Of a DNA stretch of 64,000 bases, positions 25,010 through 34,819 are shown piece by piece. How positions within the stretch are numbered: position 1 is the stretch's first letter; each line of letters starts with the position of its first letter. The translations under genes and the position numbers were made by a program. Below the pieces are notes generated by a model. The model saw only the letters and a program-made list of their open reading frames with translations. It was not told the origin of the DNA and did no database searches. Origin of the DNA: Oceanobacillus salinisoli (GTDB lineage: Bacteria; Bacillota; Bacilli; Bacillales; Amphibacillaceae); NCBI RefSeq assembly GCF_009733865.1, contig NZ_WOFB01000001.1, positions 186,001-250,000 of the forward strand. The letters run 5' to 3'.

Positions 25010-25639
25010 ATGGCGAATATTTTTACACGTATTAAAGATTCGGTAGAGGCAGATTTGCATGACGTATTGGATAAGAAGGAACAGAAGAATCCAATTAAGG
25101 CACTCAATCAGTACTTGCGACAAGCAGAACAGGAAAAAGAAAAGGTTCGCAAACTAATCGAACGTCAGTATAAATTAAAAGAGGAGTTTACCAAGGAATA
25201 TCTAAAAGCGAAAGAGCTCGCGGAAAAGCGTTTGATACAAGCAAAAATTGTAGAAAAAGCGGAAGAAGAAGAAATGTATCAATTTGCGATGCAAGAACAT
25301 AAAGAATATCAAGCAAGAGCTGAACGAATGGAAATTTCCCGGAAAGAAGCGACAGAACAATTAGAGAATCTGGAGCAAAAATATGAAGAGATGAAGCATC
25401 GTTTAAAGGATATGCATCTTAGAAGAATGGAACTAATGGGACGTGAGAACATTGCTCATGCTAATCACCAAATGAATAAAGTGATGGAAGAAGTCGCAGA
25501 AAAACCATTTTCTAAGTTTGCGGAAATGGAGCGATATATTGAAGGCTTGGAGTATAAGGTAAATAGTTCATATTATCGCAGCACATTTGACAGTAAGATA
25601 ACCAAGCTGGAAAAAGGAATGAAAGAAAGCGGTATTTAA
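25010..25639 (+). CDS. liaH: PspA/IM30-family protein LiaH
   Basis: LiaH forms large rings that protect the membrane against cell-wall antibiotics. The 209-residue protein is almost wholly coiled-coil, with the N-terminal IFTRIKDSVEADLHDVLDKK amphipathic part and the PspA-type region NPIKALNQYLRQAEQEKEK. It follows liaI as in Bacillus. A hairpin after its stop probably limits transcription into liaF. Confidence 0.9.
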   Translation: MANIFTRIKDSVEADLHDVLDKKEQKNPIKALNQYLRQAEQEKEKVRKLIERQYKLKEEFTKEYLKAKELAEKRLIQAKIVEKAEEEEMYQFAMQEHKEYQARAERMEISRKEATEQLENLEQKYEEMKHRLKDMHLRRMELMGRENIAHANHQMNKVMEEVAEKPFSKFAEMERYIEGLEYKVNSSYYRSTFDSKITKLEKGMKESGI

Positions 25640-25673
25640 ATCTGCCGTACAGGTGATAAAATCATGATATACT

Positions 25674-25702
25674 AATACAGGTGCGACTGCACCTGTATTT
25701 TA
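25674..25702 (+). terminator. Intra-operon attenuating hairpin between liaH and liaF
   Basis: Perfect 11-bp arms AATACAGGTGC and GCACCTGTATT with a four-base loop, followed by TT. The short T-tract suggests partial termination, so that liaIH would be made in excess over liaFSR, as known in B. subtilis. Confidence 0.75.
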
Positions 25703-25722
25703 CACGGAAGGAGGGTGCTTTT

Positions 25723-26451
25723 ATGTTCAAGCGTTTTCAGACAGATACATTAAACTGGATATTGATCATTGGAGTTGTCCTCCTTGTTTTTGAATTTATC
25801 TTTTTCCAGGGCGGATCTTTAATACATGCTCTATTTTCAGCGATTTTTATTTATATTGGCTGGAAAAATTTTCATAAATTATGGGGGAAAATACTATTTT
25901 GGATTTTCCTCATTAGCTTTATCTTTTCCGTATTTAACATACTGGCTGTTCGATTCCTTATTGCAGCGATATTAGTATTATGGATTTTGGAATACGCGAG
26001 GAATAAAAAAGAAGTGGAGTTTATCGCACCCACTCCTTCTGCATCAGAGATAAAGCAAGGAACTATAATCGAAATGGAGCCATTGTTTGATCATAAATGG
26101 TTTGAAGATCAAAAAACAGATGATACCGCATATGGCTGGCGTGATATTAATATCCATAGCGTTTATGGTGACAAGGTGATTGACTTGAGCAATACGGTAT
26201 TGCCTAATGATACTGCAGTTATTTCCATCCGCCACGTTATGGGGAAAATCGAAGTGCATGTACCTTACGAGGTGGAGGTAAGCATTCATCATAGTTCTGT
26301 GTTCGGTCGTGCACATATTTTTGGAAAACATCATTGGAAATTAATGAATAAATCGTTGTTATATCAAACAGAAAATTATGATACCACCTTCCCAAGAGTT
26401 AAAATCATCACGTCTGTATTCTCTGGAGATATTGAGGTGAAGCGGATATGA
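25723..26451 (+). CDS. liaF: LiaF, inhibitor of the LiaSR two-component system
   Basis: LiaF is a membrane protein that keeps the LiaS kinase silent without envelope stress. The 242-residue protein has about four N-terminal helices (to about residue 90), then a soluble C-terminal domain with DINIHSVYGDKVIDLSNTVL and IRHVMGKIEVHVPYEVEV, the conserved family core. I start at ATG 25723 after GGAAGGAGG; a GTG 42 bases earlier lies inside the hairpin. It overlaps liaS by four bases (ATGA). There is no separate liaG between liaH and liaF. Confidence 0.88.
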   Translation: MFKRFQTDTLNWILIIGVVLLVFEFIFFQGGSLIHALFSAIFIYIGWKNFHKLWGKILFWIFLISFIFSVFNILAVRFLIAAILVLWILEYARNKKEVEFIAPTPSASEIKQGTIIEMEPLFDHKWFEDQKTDDTAYGWRDINIHSVYGDKVIDLSNTVLPNDTAVISIRHVMGKIEVHVPYEVEVSIHHSSVFGRAHIFGKHHWKLMNKSLLYQTENYDTTFPRVKIITSVFSGDIEVKRI

Positions 26452-27491
26452 ATCTTATTATTCGCCATGTTCTCACTTCGGTTATGTTCTCCCTATTAAT
26501 TGCGTTAATGATACTTGGGATAACCTTTTTATTTTTTCCGTTAGAGGATTGGACGTTAATCTGGAACCAGAAGTTCGGAAATGTATCTTATTTATTCTGG
26601 ATTTTAGGTACGGCAATTGTAATTGGAATTATTGTTGGATTAACGATTGGATTTTATTGGAAACAACGGATCTATTACGTGGATCGAGGGCTGGATGAGT
26701 TAGTGAAAGGACAAAAACTATCAACCGATAGTGATTCCTATAAAGAATTAGAAGGAATATTTCAACACATGAACGATTTACAGGATAAAATGAAAAGGCA
26801 AGTTGAATTATCTCAGCGCCTGGCCACCGAGCGTGCCGAAGAACGGGAAAAAAGATTGCAGGAAATTCTAGAACAGGAACGCAGCCGCTTAGCCAGAGAA
26901 CTTCATGATTCCGTTAGTCAGCAGCTGTTCGCTTCTTCCATGATGATGTCGGCAATTAATGAATCCAACTCGCCAAAAGATGAAACAATGAAAAGGCAAT
27001 TGCAAATGGTAGAAAAAATGATTCATCAATCCCAACTTGAAATGCGTGCGTTATTGCTGCATTTACGACCTGTCGCCTTAATAGGAAAGTCACTGCAGGA
27101 AGGGGTAAAAGAATTACTGAAGGAGCTTACTCAAAAAGTCCCGATGGAAATGAAACAAAAAATCGAGTCTTTTCCGATGGATAAGGGAGTGGAGGATCAG
27201 CTGTTTCGAATCCTTCAAGAATCTTTATCCAACACACTACGACACGCTAAAGCAACCACTTTGCAAGTGATGTTAATTGAACGGGATGAAACAATCATCT
27301 TACGTGTAGTGGATAATGGAGTTGGATTTGAAATGGAAAACATGAAAACCGGCTCTTATGGTTTACAAAATATGCGTGAACGTGCTTATGAAATAGGTGG
27401 TACGTTTAAACTGATCAGTCTGCCGAATCAAGGTACACAGCTGGAAGTGAAAGTCCCGATAATAGGAAAGGAGGAAAACGAAGATGATTAG
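26448..27491 (+). CDS. liaS: Sensor histidine kinase LiaS
   Basis: LiaS is an intramembrane-sensing kinase that, released from LiaF, phosphorylates LiaR. The 347 residues hold two helices with almost no outside loop, a HAMP-like linker, HisKA_3 with the phospho-acceptor His in [18 protein letters not shown], and a HATPase domain with [23 protein letters not shown] and [14 protein letters not shown]. It overlaps both neighbours (4 bp with liaF, 8 bp with liaR), so translation is coupled. Confidence 0.92.
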   Translation: MNLIIRHVLTSVMFSLLIALMILGITFLFFPLEDWTLIWNQKFGNVSYLFWILGTAIVIGIIVGLTIGFYWKQRIYYVDRGLDELVKGQKLSTDSDSYKELEGIFQHMNDLQDKMKRQVELSQRLATERAEEREKRLQEILEQERSRLARELHDSVSQQLFASSMMMSAINESNSPKDETMKRQLQMVEKMIHQSQLEMRALLLHLRPVALIGKSLQEGVKELLKELTQKVPMEMKQKIESFPMDKGVEDQLFRILQESLSNTLRHAKATTLQVMLIERDETIILRVVDNGVGFEMENMKTGSYGLQNMRERAYEIGGTFKLISLPNQGTQLEVKVPIIGKEENEDD

Positions 27492-28116
27492 CGTATTATT
27501 TGCTGATGATCATGAAATGGTACGTATCGGTGTTTCATCATATCTATCTGCGCAGTCCGATATTGAAGTCATTGCAGAAGCGGATGATGGCGCACCAGCA
27601 GTGCAATTAGCGCTGGATCTGAAGCCGGATATTATTTTAATGGACCTGGTGATGAAAGACATGGACGGAATTGAGGCAACGAAGCGAATTATCAAAGCAT
27701 GGCCAGAAGCAAAGATTATTATTGTGACAAGTTTCCTTGATGATGAAAAAGTATATCCAGCATTGGAAGCCGGGGCAACAAGCTATATGTTAAAAACATC
27801 CAAGGCAGAGGAAATTGCCAAAGCGATTCGGGCTACTTTTGAAGGGCAAACCATTCTCGAGCCAGAGGTAACAGGGAAAATTATGACCAAAATGAGGAAA
27901 AAGCCTGATAATGAATTATATCATAAGTTAACTGAACGGGAAATGGAAGTTTTATTGTTAATGACCCAAGGAAAGACGAACCAGGAAATCGCGGATGAAT
28001 TATTTATATCTCTTAAAACAGTGAAAGTCCATGTCAGTAATATTTTAGGAAAACTAGAAGTACAGGACAGGACGCAGGCGGTTATTTATGCGTTTAAACA
28101 TCGTTTGGTGGAGTAG
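27484..28116 (+). CDS. liaR: Response regulator LiaR (NarL/LuxR type)
   Basis: LiaR activates liaIH on envelope stress. The 210-residue protein has a receiver with [11 protein letters not shown], the phospho-acceptor Asp in [13 protein letters not shown], Thr/Ser in IIVTSFLDD and Lys in [10 protein letters not shown], and a LuxR-type helix-turn-helix [20 protein letters not shown] followed by [13 protein letters not shown]. It is the last gene of the operon. Confidence 0.93.
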   Translation: MISVLFADDHEMVRIGVSSYLSAQSDIEVIAEADDGAPAVQLALDLKPDIILMDLVMKDMDGIEATKRIIKAWPEAKIIIVTSFLDDEKVYPALEAGATSYMLKTSKAEEIAKAIRATFEGQTILEPEVTGKIMTKMRKKPDNELYHKLTEREMEVLLLMTQGKTNQEIADELFISLKTVKVHVSNILGKLEVQDRTQAVIYAFKHRLVE

Positions 28117-28175
28117 AAAAACATGCAAAATTAAAACCTCTGCCAAACACTCCATTTCATTTGTAAAAGTGTGGC

Positions 28176-28258
28176 TGTGTTAGGAAAGCGAAAAAAATTG
28201 TAGATGCTAAAGGATGAAAAGAACACCTTCGCTAAAGGCTGAGCGAATAACTGTTACC
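28176..28258. repeat. Degenerate copy of repeat D
   Basis: GTTAGGAAAGCGAAAAAAATT and TTCGCTAAAGGCTGAGCGAA match the left border and the second palindrome of repeat D, but the large AT-rich palindrome is gone. Confidence 0.45.
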
Positions 28259-28333
28259 CATCCATCAAATTTGAGAACTGTTCTAGGATATAACCAATAT
28301 ATGAATCGTAGCCAAAAAAGCTAATTCATCTTT

Positions 28334-29377
28334 CTATTCATCAGTTGCTTCCTTGCTGTCTTCTTCCAGATTTTGAAAAGATTCATCCACCAATTCATAA
28401 ATCGATAACAGTTCATATAAAATGATTAACTCCGCTGGAAATGTAGTAGGATGGATTTCATTATTTCTTGTTATTTCCGCGTTATCTTCCCAAAAAACTT
28501 CCATTAGTTCATATTGCTTTTCATGATAATTTTCCTTGTCATAGCTTGAAGGATCACGAAAAACAGTTACTAGCTGCCTCACTGCCTTCATAATCACCAT
28601 TCGCTCTTCTTCTGACCATGACAAATTATCTATAGGTGTATAAATTAAATTTTCAATATGATAATGAATCAAACGTAAATTACTTAATTGGGACTCGACA
28701 TGATGAAATTCTTCACGTTCACTTTTAGCAAGTGGATGGTACGCTGCTTCATCTCTCTGGAAACGGATAAGTATTTCTGTTTTTGAGATTTCTTCTTCTA
28801 ATTCATAAAGCATTTTTTGTTTCAGGCTGGACGGGTCCCTGTTCTCTAACATAATACGGAAAAGTGTTTCAATGACAATCCCTGTTTGCTTGGAAATATG
28901 CTGTACATGCTTCGCGATATGTTCCCGGTAATCTGGCGGAAGAATGAACATATTTATAATCGTTGATACACCCAGCCCGATAGTCGTCGTACCTAATCGA
29001 ATAAAAAAGGAAATGAGAAAATTACTGTGAATCACTTCAATCATTGCAACAGATGTTAAAGTAGCAACAAGTAGCCCAGCGTGTAATTTCAATTTATAAC
29101 ACGTTGTAATCGTACAGACAGCAGCCAACATATAGGTAAGTGATGAATTGCCAAATAGGGATATAAATAAAACGGCATAGGCAGAACCAATGGCAGAAGC
29201 AGGAAAACGTATTAGTCCTTTTTTGATGGAATCGGATACGGTTGGTTCTATGGTAACGATGGCTGTTATAACCGCAAATACGGGCGGCCAACCAATTAAC
29301 TTGCAAATGAATGCCGTTAAAAAAACAGCAACACCTGTTTTTACAATTCTGCTGCCAACAAATCGATATCTCTTCAA
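28334..29377 (-). CDS. Aromatic acid exporter family protein (FUSC/YgaE type)
   Basis: The 347-residue protein has an N-terminal membrane domain of about six helices with WPPVFAVITAIVTIEPTVSDS and KKGLIRFPASAIGSAYAV, typical of the ArAE/FUSC family, and a cytosolic helical C-terminal half (from about 150) with SKTEILIRFQRDEAAYHPL. The family exports aromatic acids, but most Bacillus members are untested. The start is a TTG ten bases after TTGGAG. It is divergent from the glyoxylate-shunt operon. Confidence 0.83.
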   Translation of the reverse strand: MKRYRFVGSRIVKTGVAVFLTAFICKLIGWPPVFAVITAIVTIEPTVSDSIKKGLIRFPASAIGSAYAVLFISLFGNSSLTYMLAAVCTITTCYKLKLHAGLLVATLTSVAMIEVIHSNFLISFFIRLGTTTIGLGVSTIINMFILPPDYREHIAKHVQHISKQTGIVIETLFRIMLENRDPSSLKQKMLYELEEEISKTEILIRFQRDEAAYHPLAKSEREEFHHVESQLSNLRLIHYHIENLIYTPIDNLSWSEEERMVIMKAVRQLVTVFRDPSSYDKENYHEKQYELMEVFWEDNAEITRNNEIHPTTFPAELIILYELLSIYELVDESFQNLEEDSKEATDE

Positions 29378-29504
29378 CTACATTCAACTCCAATAATATC
29401 CACTGTCCATCCTATTATTCCTTTTTTTATTCTCCTACAAACAAAAAAATTTTTCAAATAAATTTTAAAAAAGGGTTGCATTTTTCAAAATAATCGAATA
29501 GACT

Positions 29505-29715
29505 GTATTATAACAATAAACAGATAATATTTTTCTGTTATATAAAAGGGGTGAAATAAATGAAAACAATCAAATGTCCAGAATGTGGAAAAGAAGTAGA
29601 TGCAAAAAGTTATTCTATGGTTTGTGATTATTGTCTATCGAAAAGAGAGGACTAATTTTTTTGCACATCATGTTATATAACAATATATTTAATTGTTATC
29701 TATAATATAACAGGG
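29505..29715. promoter_or_regulatory. Repeated TGTTATA boxes before and inside the glyoxylate-shunt leader
   Basis: Four related boxes occur: ATTATAACAATA (about 29512-29523), CTGTTATATAA (about 29536-29546), the dyad GTTATATAAC (about 29671-29680) and ATAATATAACAGG (about 29702-29714). Two precede the zinc-ribbon gene and two lie between it and aceB. They look like binding sites for one regulator, perhaps acting on both genes; I cannot name it. Confidence 0.45.
29560..29655 (+). CDS. Zinc-ribbon microprotein, 31 residues
   Basis: An ATG nine bases after AAAGGGG opens MKTIKCPECGKEVDAKSYSM then VCDYCLSKRED. Two CxxC pairs (CPEC and CDYC) predict a complete zinc ribbon. It resembles in style the tiny YhfH-type proteins of Bacillus. 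It lies 70 bp before aceB on the same strand and between copies of the TGTTATA box, so it may be co-regulated with the glyoxylate shunt. Function unknown. Confidence 0.7.
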   Translation: MKTIKCPECGKEVDAKSYSMVCDYCLSKRED

Positions 29716-29725
29716 AGGCTGTAAG

Positions 29726-31315
29726 ATGTTAAAAAACTCCGAGATACAAATTGAAAATGAGCTGAAATATGAGGAAATTCTTACACCAGGAGCACTAGAA
29801 TTTATAGAAAAACTGCATCTTCATTTTGATGAACGAAGAAGAAATTTGTTGAAAAGAAGGATGGAAGGACAGCAGGAACTAAATAGAGGAAAGAAATTAC
29901 ATTTTCTATCTGAGACGACATCCATTAGAGAGACCGAATGGACGATTGCCCAAATTCCGAAAGATTTGCAGGATCGCAGGGTAGAAATTACCGGACCTGT
30001 GGATCGGAAAATGATCATTAATGCGTTAAATTCCGGAGCGAAAACCTTTATGGCAGATTTTGAAGATGCTACATCACCAACTTGGGAAAATATAATGCAA
30101 GGACAAATAAATTTAAAAGATGCGATTAGACGGCAAATTGATTTTACGGCTGCAAGCGGCAAACAGTATACATTGAATGATGAAACAGCAGTATTAATTG
30201 TTCGACCACGAGGGTGGCATCTGGAAGAAAAGAATTTAAGCGTTCAAGGGAGACCTGTGTCTGGTAGTTTAGTAGATTTTGGACTTTATTTTTATCATAA
30301 CGCAAAAGAACTCCTGCAGCGGGGGACCGGACCATATTTTTATTTGCCAAAGCTAGAAAGTTACTTAGAAGCAAGGCTTTGGAATGATGTCTTTGTCTTT
30401 GCCCAAAATGACCTTGGTATTCCACCAGGAACAATTAAAGCAACTGTACTCATTGAAACGATAACAGCTGCATTTGAAATGGATGAGATTTTATATGAAC
30501 TTCGGGAGCATTCTGCCGGATTAAACTGTGGCCGCTGGGATTATATTTTCAGTTACATTAAAAAATTTCAAAACCATCCAGATGTAATTTTGCCAGATCG
30601 TTCGGTTGTAACGATGGAAGTCCCGTTTATGCGATCCTATTCTTTACTGGCAATTAAAACCTGTCATAAACGACATGCACCAGCTATTGGTGGAATGGCC
30701 GCACAAATTCCTGTGAAAAACGATGATCAAGCAAATGAAAATGCTTTTCAAAAAGTTCGGGCAGATAAAGAAAGAGAAGTAAGGGATGGTCATGATGGAA
30801 CGTGGGTTGCCCATCCAGGAATGGTACAACTGGTAAAGGATGTTTTTGATGAAGGGATGCCTACACCGAATCAAATTTTTAATAAACGAGATGATATAGA
30901 AGTTACGGCAGAGGATTTAGTGGAAATTCCAACGGGGGATATTACTGAGGATGGAGTGCGGACCAATATAAATGTAGGTATTCAATATACGGCAGCATGG
31001 TTGAGAGGAATGGGGGCTGTTCCATTAAATCATTTAATGGAGGATGCAGCAACGGCTGAAATTTCCAGGGCTCAAATCTGGCAATGGATTCGTCACCCTA
31101 AAGGAAAGATGAATAATGGATTGGATATTACACTGGATTTAGTTGAAGGAATTATAGATGAAGAACTTGCAAAAATAAAAGCGCAAGTTGGAGAAAAGGC
31201 ATTTAATGATGGCAGCTATGTAAAAGCAACTGATATTTTCCGTGATTTGGTGAGTCAAGATGAGTTTGTGGAGTTTTTAACATTACCAGCTTATGATCAA
31301 TTAAATGATAACTAA
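29726..31315 (+). CDS. aceB: Malate synthase A
   Basis: Malate synthase condenses glyoxylate with acetyl-CoA to malate, the second step of the glyoxylate shunt. The 529-residue protein is a type-A enzyme with [20 protein letters not shown] (catalytic-barrel Asp/Glu), [11 protein letters not shown]-like [56 protein letters not shown] and a C-terminal [20 protein letters not shown] lies eight bases upstream. It precedes aceA by 20 bp. Confidence 0.95.
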   Translation: MLKNSEIQIENELKYEEILTPGALEFIEKLHLHFDERRRNLLKRRMEGQQELNRGKKLHFLSETTSIRETEWTIAQIPKDLQDRRVEITGPVDRKMIINALNSGAKTFMADFEDATSPTWENIMQGQINLKDAIRRQIDFTAASGKQYTLNDETAVLIVRPRGWHLEEKNLSVQGRPVSGSLVDFGLYFYHNAKELLQRGTGPYFYLPKLESYLEARLWNDVFVFAQNDLGIPPGTIKATVLIETITAAFEMDEILYELREHSAGLNCGRWDYIFSYIKKFQNHPDVILPDRSVVTMEVPFMRSYSLLAIKTCHKRHAPAIGGMAAQIPVKNDDQANENAFQKVRADKEREVRDGHDGTWVAHPGMVQLVKDVFDEGMPTPNQIFNKRDDIEVTAEDLVEIPTGDITEDGVRTNINVGIQYTAAWLRGMGAVPLNHLMEDAATAEISRAQIWQWIRHPKGKMNNGLDITLDLVEGIIDEELAKIKAQVGEKAFNDGSYVKATDIFRDLVSQDEFVEFLTLPAYDQLNDN

Positions 31316-31335
31316 TATAAAGGGGGAAATGAAAA

Positions 31336-32613
31336 ATGGGGATGAATCGTGCAGAAGTATTAAAACGGGAGTGGGAAAATAACGAGCGTTGGATGGGAAT
31401 TGAACGCCCCTATTCGGCAGAGGATGTCATTCGTTTAAGGGGATCGATTGATATCGATTATACACTCGCAACCCGTGGCGCAAATAAACTATGGGAATCT
31501 ATTAATGGGGAAAGTTACGTGAATGCCCTTGGAGCACTTACTGGGAATCAGGCCGTTCAGCAAGTCAAAGCTGGATTACAGGCAATTTACCTCAGTGGAT
31601 GGCAGGTAGCGGCTGATGCCAATTTAGCAGGGCAAATGTATCCCGACCAAAGCTTATACCCTGCAAACAGTGTACCACATGTGGTTAAACGGATTAATCA
31701 GGCATTGCAGCGTGCGGATCAAATTCATTATGCAGAAGGAAAGGAAGACATTGACTGGTTTGTGCCGATTGTGGCAGATGCTGAAGCAGGATTTGGCGGC
31801 CAGCTGAATGTATTTGAATTAATGAAGTCGATGATTGAATCTGGAGCAGCTGCAGTTCACTTTGAAGATCAATTGTCATCCGAGAAAAAATGCGGGCATC
31901 TTGGTGGAAAAGTGTTACTACCAACCCAAACGGCTATACGTAATTTAATTGCTGCCCGGTTTGCTGCAGATGTGATGGGAACACCAACCATTATTATTGC
32001 TAGGACCGATGCGAATGCTGCAGACTTAATTACCAGTGATGTAGATCCGTATGATGAACCGTTTATAACCGGTGAACGAACTGCAGAAGGATTTTTCCGT
32101 ACACGTTCAGGCATTGACCAGGCGATTGCTCGTGGCCTTGCATATGCACCGTATGCGGATCTGATCTGGTGTGAAACCTCAGAACCAAATCTCGAGGAAG
32201 CTAGAAAATTTGCCAATGCCATCCATGAAAAATATCCCAATAAACTTTTGGCATATAATTGTTCTCCATCATTCAACTGGAAACAGAAATTATCAGACTC
32301 AGAGATTGCCAATTTTCAAAAGGAATTAGGAGAGATAGGCTATAAATTCCAATTTGTAACATTAGCTGGGTTCCATGCACTGAATCACAGTATGTTCGAA
32401 TTAGCAAGAAAATATAAAGAGGAAGGAATGGCAGCATATTCTGAATTGCAGCAGGAAGAATTTGCCAGTGAACAGTATGGATATTCGGCAACACGGCATC
32501 AGCGTGAAGTCGGAACAGGTTATTTTGATGAAGTAGCTCAGGTAGTATCTGGCGGTACATCGTCCACTACTGCATTGAAAGGCTCGACAGAAATCGAGCA
32601 GTTTACTAGTTAA
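31336..32613 (+). CDS. aceA: Isocitrate lyase
   Basis: Isocitrate lyase cleaves isocitrate to glyoxylate and succinate, so that acetyl units can enter biosynthesis. The 425-residue protein has the catalytic loop [11 protein letters not shown] with the active-site Cys, [24 protein letters not shown], and [12 protein letters not shown]; the length is normal. It is the last gene of the aceB-aceA operon and is followed by a strong terminator. Together with fadNAE at 58-64 kb it fits growth on fatty acids or acetate. Confidence 0.95.
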   Translation: MGMNRAEVLKREWENNERWMGIERPYSAEDVIRLRGSIDIDYTLATRGANKLWESINGESYVNALGALTGNQAVQQVKAGLQAIYLSGWQVAADANLAGQMYPDQSLYPANSVPHVVKRINQALQRADQIHYAEGKEDIDWFVPIVADAEAGFGGQLNVFELMKSMIESGAAAVHFEDQLSSEKKCGHLGGKVLLPTQTAIRNLIAARFAADVMGTPTIIIARTDANAADLITSDVDPYDEPFITGERTAEGFFRTRSGIDQAIARGLAYAPYADLIWCETSEPNLEEARKFANAIHEKYPNKLLAYNCSPSFNWKQKLSDSEIANFQKELGEIGYKFQFVTLAGFHALNHSMFELARKYKEEGMAAYSELQQEEFASEQYGYSATRHQREVGTGYFDEVAQVVSGGTSSTTALKGSTEIEQFTS

Positions 32614-32630
32614 TGTTCTTATATTTTGTA

Positions 32631-32672
32631 AAAAAAGCACCTATTCTTTTTACAAGAATAGGTGCTTTTTTT
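32631..32672 (+). terminator. Terminator of the aceBA operon
   Basis: Arms AAAGCACCTATTCTT and AAGAATAGGTGCTTT with a five-base loop are followed by a T-run. Confidence 0.9.
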
Positions 32673-32855
32673 AGTTGTTTATGACGGTTTATGTCGCATT
32701 TTGAAATATAATTGTAACATTAATATAATATGTGTGAAATTTTTACATGATATACTACGAAACGTCAAGTATTTTTATAGGATAATATTATTATAGATAC
32801 ATATAGTGACATAAGACTATTTACATAAAGTAGGACTTTGGGAGTGGGGATTACG

Positions 32856-34061
32856 ATGAAAAAGATAGGTATAGTACTATCAACCGTTGCAATAATGGGA
32901 TTTTCTAGTTTTTTTGGTACAACAGTTGTAGATGCTGCTAATAATATAGATGACGTGAAAAATGAAAGGTCTGAGCTTAAGAAGGATTTATCAGATACTG
33001 AAGCTAAAATTGCTGATGTTTTAATTGATTTAAAAGAACTTAATAAAGAGATTGAACGTGTAGAAGAATCATTAAAACAAAATGAAAAAATGCTCGATGA
33101 GGCAAATGAGGAAATTGAAGATACTGAAAATGAAATTGAGAAATTAAAAGAAGAGATAGCAGAAATAGAGAAGTCTATTGAAAGGCGTTATGAAATTTTG
33201 AAAGATCGGGTTGTATCTTACCAGAAATCGGGAGGGACCATAACCTATTTAGAGGTGATTTTTGGTTCTGAGAGCTTTGGAGACTTTATTAGTAGGGTAA
33301 CAACAGTTAATAAGATTACGGAGTCTGATAAGAATCTAATTGATAGTCAAGAAGCGGACAAAAAGTTAGTGAAAGAGAAACAAGATGATTTAGTTGACAA
33401 GCTCGAAGAATCCAAACAATTAAAAGCAGAACTTGAAGAAATGCAGGCATTGATTGAAGACCAAAAGGCACAAAATGAAAAGAAAAAGGACGAATTAAAA
33501 GTTAAGGAACAAGAATTACAAAAAAAGAAAGAAGAATTAAAGATAAAAGATAGTGAACTTGCGGAAATTGAGGAAAGTATAAATAATTCTTCACAGCTGA
33601 CAACACTTTCTTCTGGTACTTCTGGTTTCAATAGTTCAAGTAACTCAGACAGTGGACAACAGAAATCTAGTGGTTCACGCGGTGGACTCTTTGCATGGCC
33701 AACAGATGGTGGCTATATTTCTAGTGGAATGGGGCCAAGATGGGGGCGTAGTCATAATGGAACAGATATCGCACGCACGGATAGAAGTACTATACCTCCA
33801 ATCTATTCAGTGTTGGAGGGTGTAGTAGAGTCTGCTAGTTTTAATAATGGCGGGTACGGTAATACAGTAGTAATACGACATAGTAATGGTATGAAAACCT
33901 TATACGCTCATCTGTCATCTATTAGTGTGAGTACTGGACAGAAAGTAAGTAAAGGACAAAAAATTGGTGTTATGGGATCGACTGGTAGATCTACTGGTAT
34001 TCACTTACATCTTGAAGCATACAAAAACGGAACACGTGTAGATCCTGAAGACTATTTATAA
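32856..34061 (+). CDS. Secreted M23 peptidoglycan endopeptidase with coiled-coil (EnvC/CwlO-like)
   Basis: The 401-residue protein has a signal peptide (MKKIGIVLSTVAIMGF.., cut near VDAAN), two long coiled-coil segments (about 30-125 and 180-250), a Ser/Asn-rich linker, and a C-terminal LytM/M23 domain with both zinc motifs: HNGTDIA (HxxxD) and HLHLEAYKNG (HxH). The plan matches divisome- or FtsEX-regulated hydrolases, whose coiled coil masks the catalytic domain. I start at the ATG at 32856; an upstream TTG at 32838 would spoil the signal peptide. Monocistronic. Confidence 0.9.
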   Translation: MKKIGIVLSTVAIMGFSSFFGTTVVDAANNIDDVKNERSELKKDLSDTEAKIADVLIDLKELNKEIERVEESLKQNEKMLDEANEEIEDTENEIEKLKEEIAEIEKSIERRYEILKDRVVSYQKSGGTITYLEVIFGSESFGDFISRVTTVNKITESDKNLIDSQEADKKLVKEKQDDLVDKLEESKQLKAELEEMQALIEDQKAQNEKKKDELKVKEQELQKKKEELKIKDSELAEIEESINNSSQLTTLSSGTSGFNSSSNSDSGQQKSSGSRGGLFAWPTDGGYISSGMGPRWGRSHNGTDIARTDRSTIPPIYSVLEGVVESASFNNGGYGNTVVIRHSNGMKTLYAHLSSISVSTGQKVSKGQKIGVMGSTGRSTGIHLHLEAYKNGTRVDPEDYL

Positions 34062-34075
34062 TAGCTTAAAATAAT

Positions 34076-34117
34076 ATTTCAAAAAAATCCACCTTATTGG
34101 GTGGATTTTTTTGAAAT
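34076..34117 (+). terminator. Terminator of the M23 peptidase gene
   Basis: Arms ATTTCAAAAAAATCCACC and GGTGGATTTTTTTGAAAT enclose a six-base loop; the internal T-run makes a good terminator in both directions. Confidence 0.88.
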
Positions 34118-34134
34118 TAGTAGAGGTTAAGAGA

Positions 34135-34180
34135 GGGGGCTGTTCTTGCTTCATTCGCCCATTATGTCAGTGAGATTAGA
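34135..34180 (+). repeat. Short repeat GGGACGGTTCTTTTTGCTTC, left copy
   Basis: GGGGGCTGTTCTTGCTTCATT then TTATGTCAGTGAGATTAGAT matches the stretch at 34430-34475. The two copies flank dispersed element copy 6. Confidence 0.5.
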
Positions 34181-34358
34181 TTATCGCGGGTTAACTGGCT
34201 CCAAGATCCCTACTTCAGGAATTCGAGGGGAATCCAAGAATGGAAAGTGGGGACGGGTAGCCAGTAAAAGCCCGGTTCGTTCAAGGGACTACGAGGTCTT
34301 TCTCTCCTTGTAGTAATAACAATCAGGAACCCCCCCACTGGTTGAAGGTTCACTTTAT
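34180..34358 (+). repeat. Dispersed two-hairpin element, copy 6
   Basis: ATTATCGCGGGTTAACTGGC on the left, stem 1 ACTGGCT / AGCCAGT, linker TTCGTTCAAGG..AGGTC, stem 2 CAATCAG..CCCCCCCACTGGTTG (left arm shortened) and the right end TTCACTTTAT. It is the largest item in the 758-bp gap between the M23 gene and the BCCT gene. Confidence 0.7.
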
Positions 34359-34429
34359 CTAAAAGTTTTAAGCTAGACTTTATCATAGAGAAAGGTGAGT
34401 TGGATGTTGAGTATTATAATGAAGCGATG

Positions 34430-34475
34430 GGACGGTTCTTTTTGCTTCATTCTCTAATGATGTCAGTAACATTGG
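34430..34475 (+). repeat. Short repeat GGGACGGTTCTTTTTGCTTC, right copy
   Basis: GGGACGGTTCTTTTTGCTTC and ATGATGTCAGTAACATTGGAT parallel the left copy at 34135. I know this GGGACGGTTCTTTTGCTTC motif as a common intergenic repeat in Bacillus. From 34476 to 34819 I see no convincing gene. Confidence 0.5.
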
Positions 34476-34819
34476 ATCTAAATTCTACTTTGATAATAGT
34501 GAATGACTTTCTATTTATAATACAGTAAATTTCTATTTTGATTTTCTTATGCGCTTTCCAAAATTTTTTCTGCTTTTATTTAATCCTTCTTGAATCTTCT
34601 TGGACCATGATATTGACCAGGTTTAAAGATAGTTACAAAGTTGTCTCTCCTTCACATGAATTTATCCTTTCAACTGCCTATTGTTTTTATCCGAATGTAA
34701 TGTTTAGTATAATGGTTTACGGGGAAAGTTACTAATACTGAAACAGGGGTATTCCAGATTCTCTTTCTCTAAAATAATTGTTACATAAAACATTTAACTC
34801 TCTTAGGAAAGGAACTGTT

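Noticed and set aside
34538-34735. 65-residue ORF upstream of the BCCT gene
   Set aside because: No ribosome site and a Phe/Cys-rich random-looking product.
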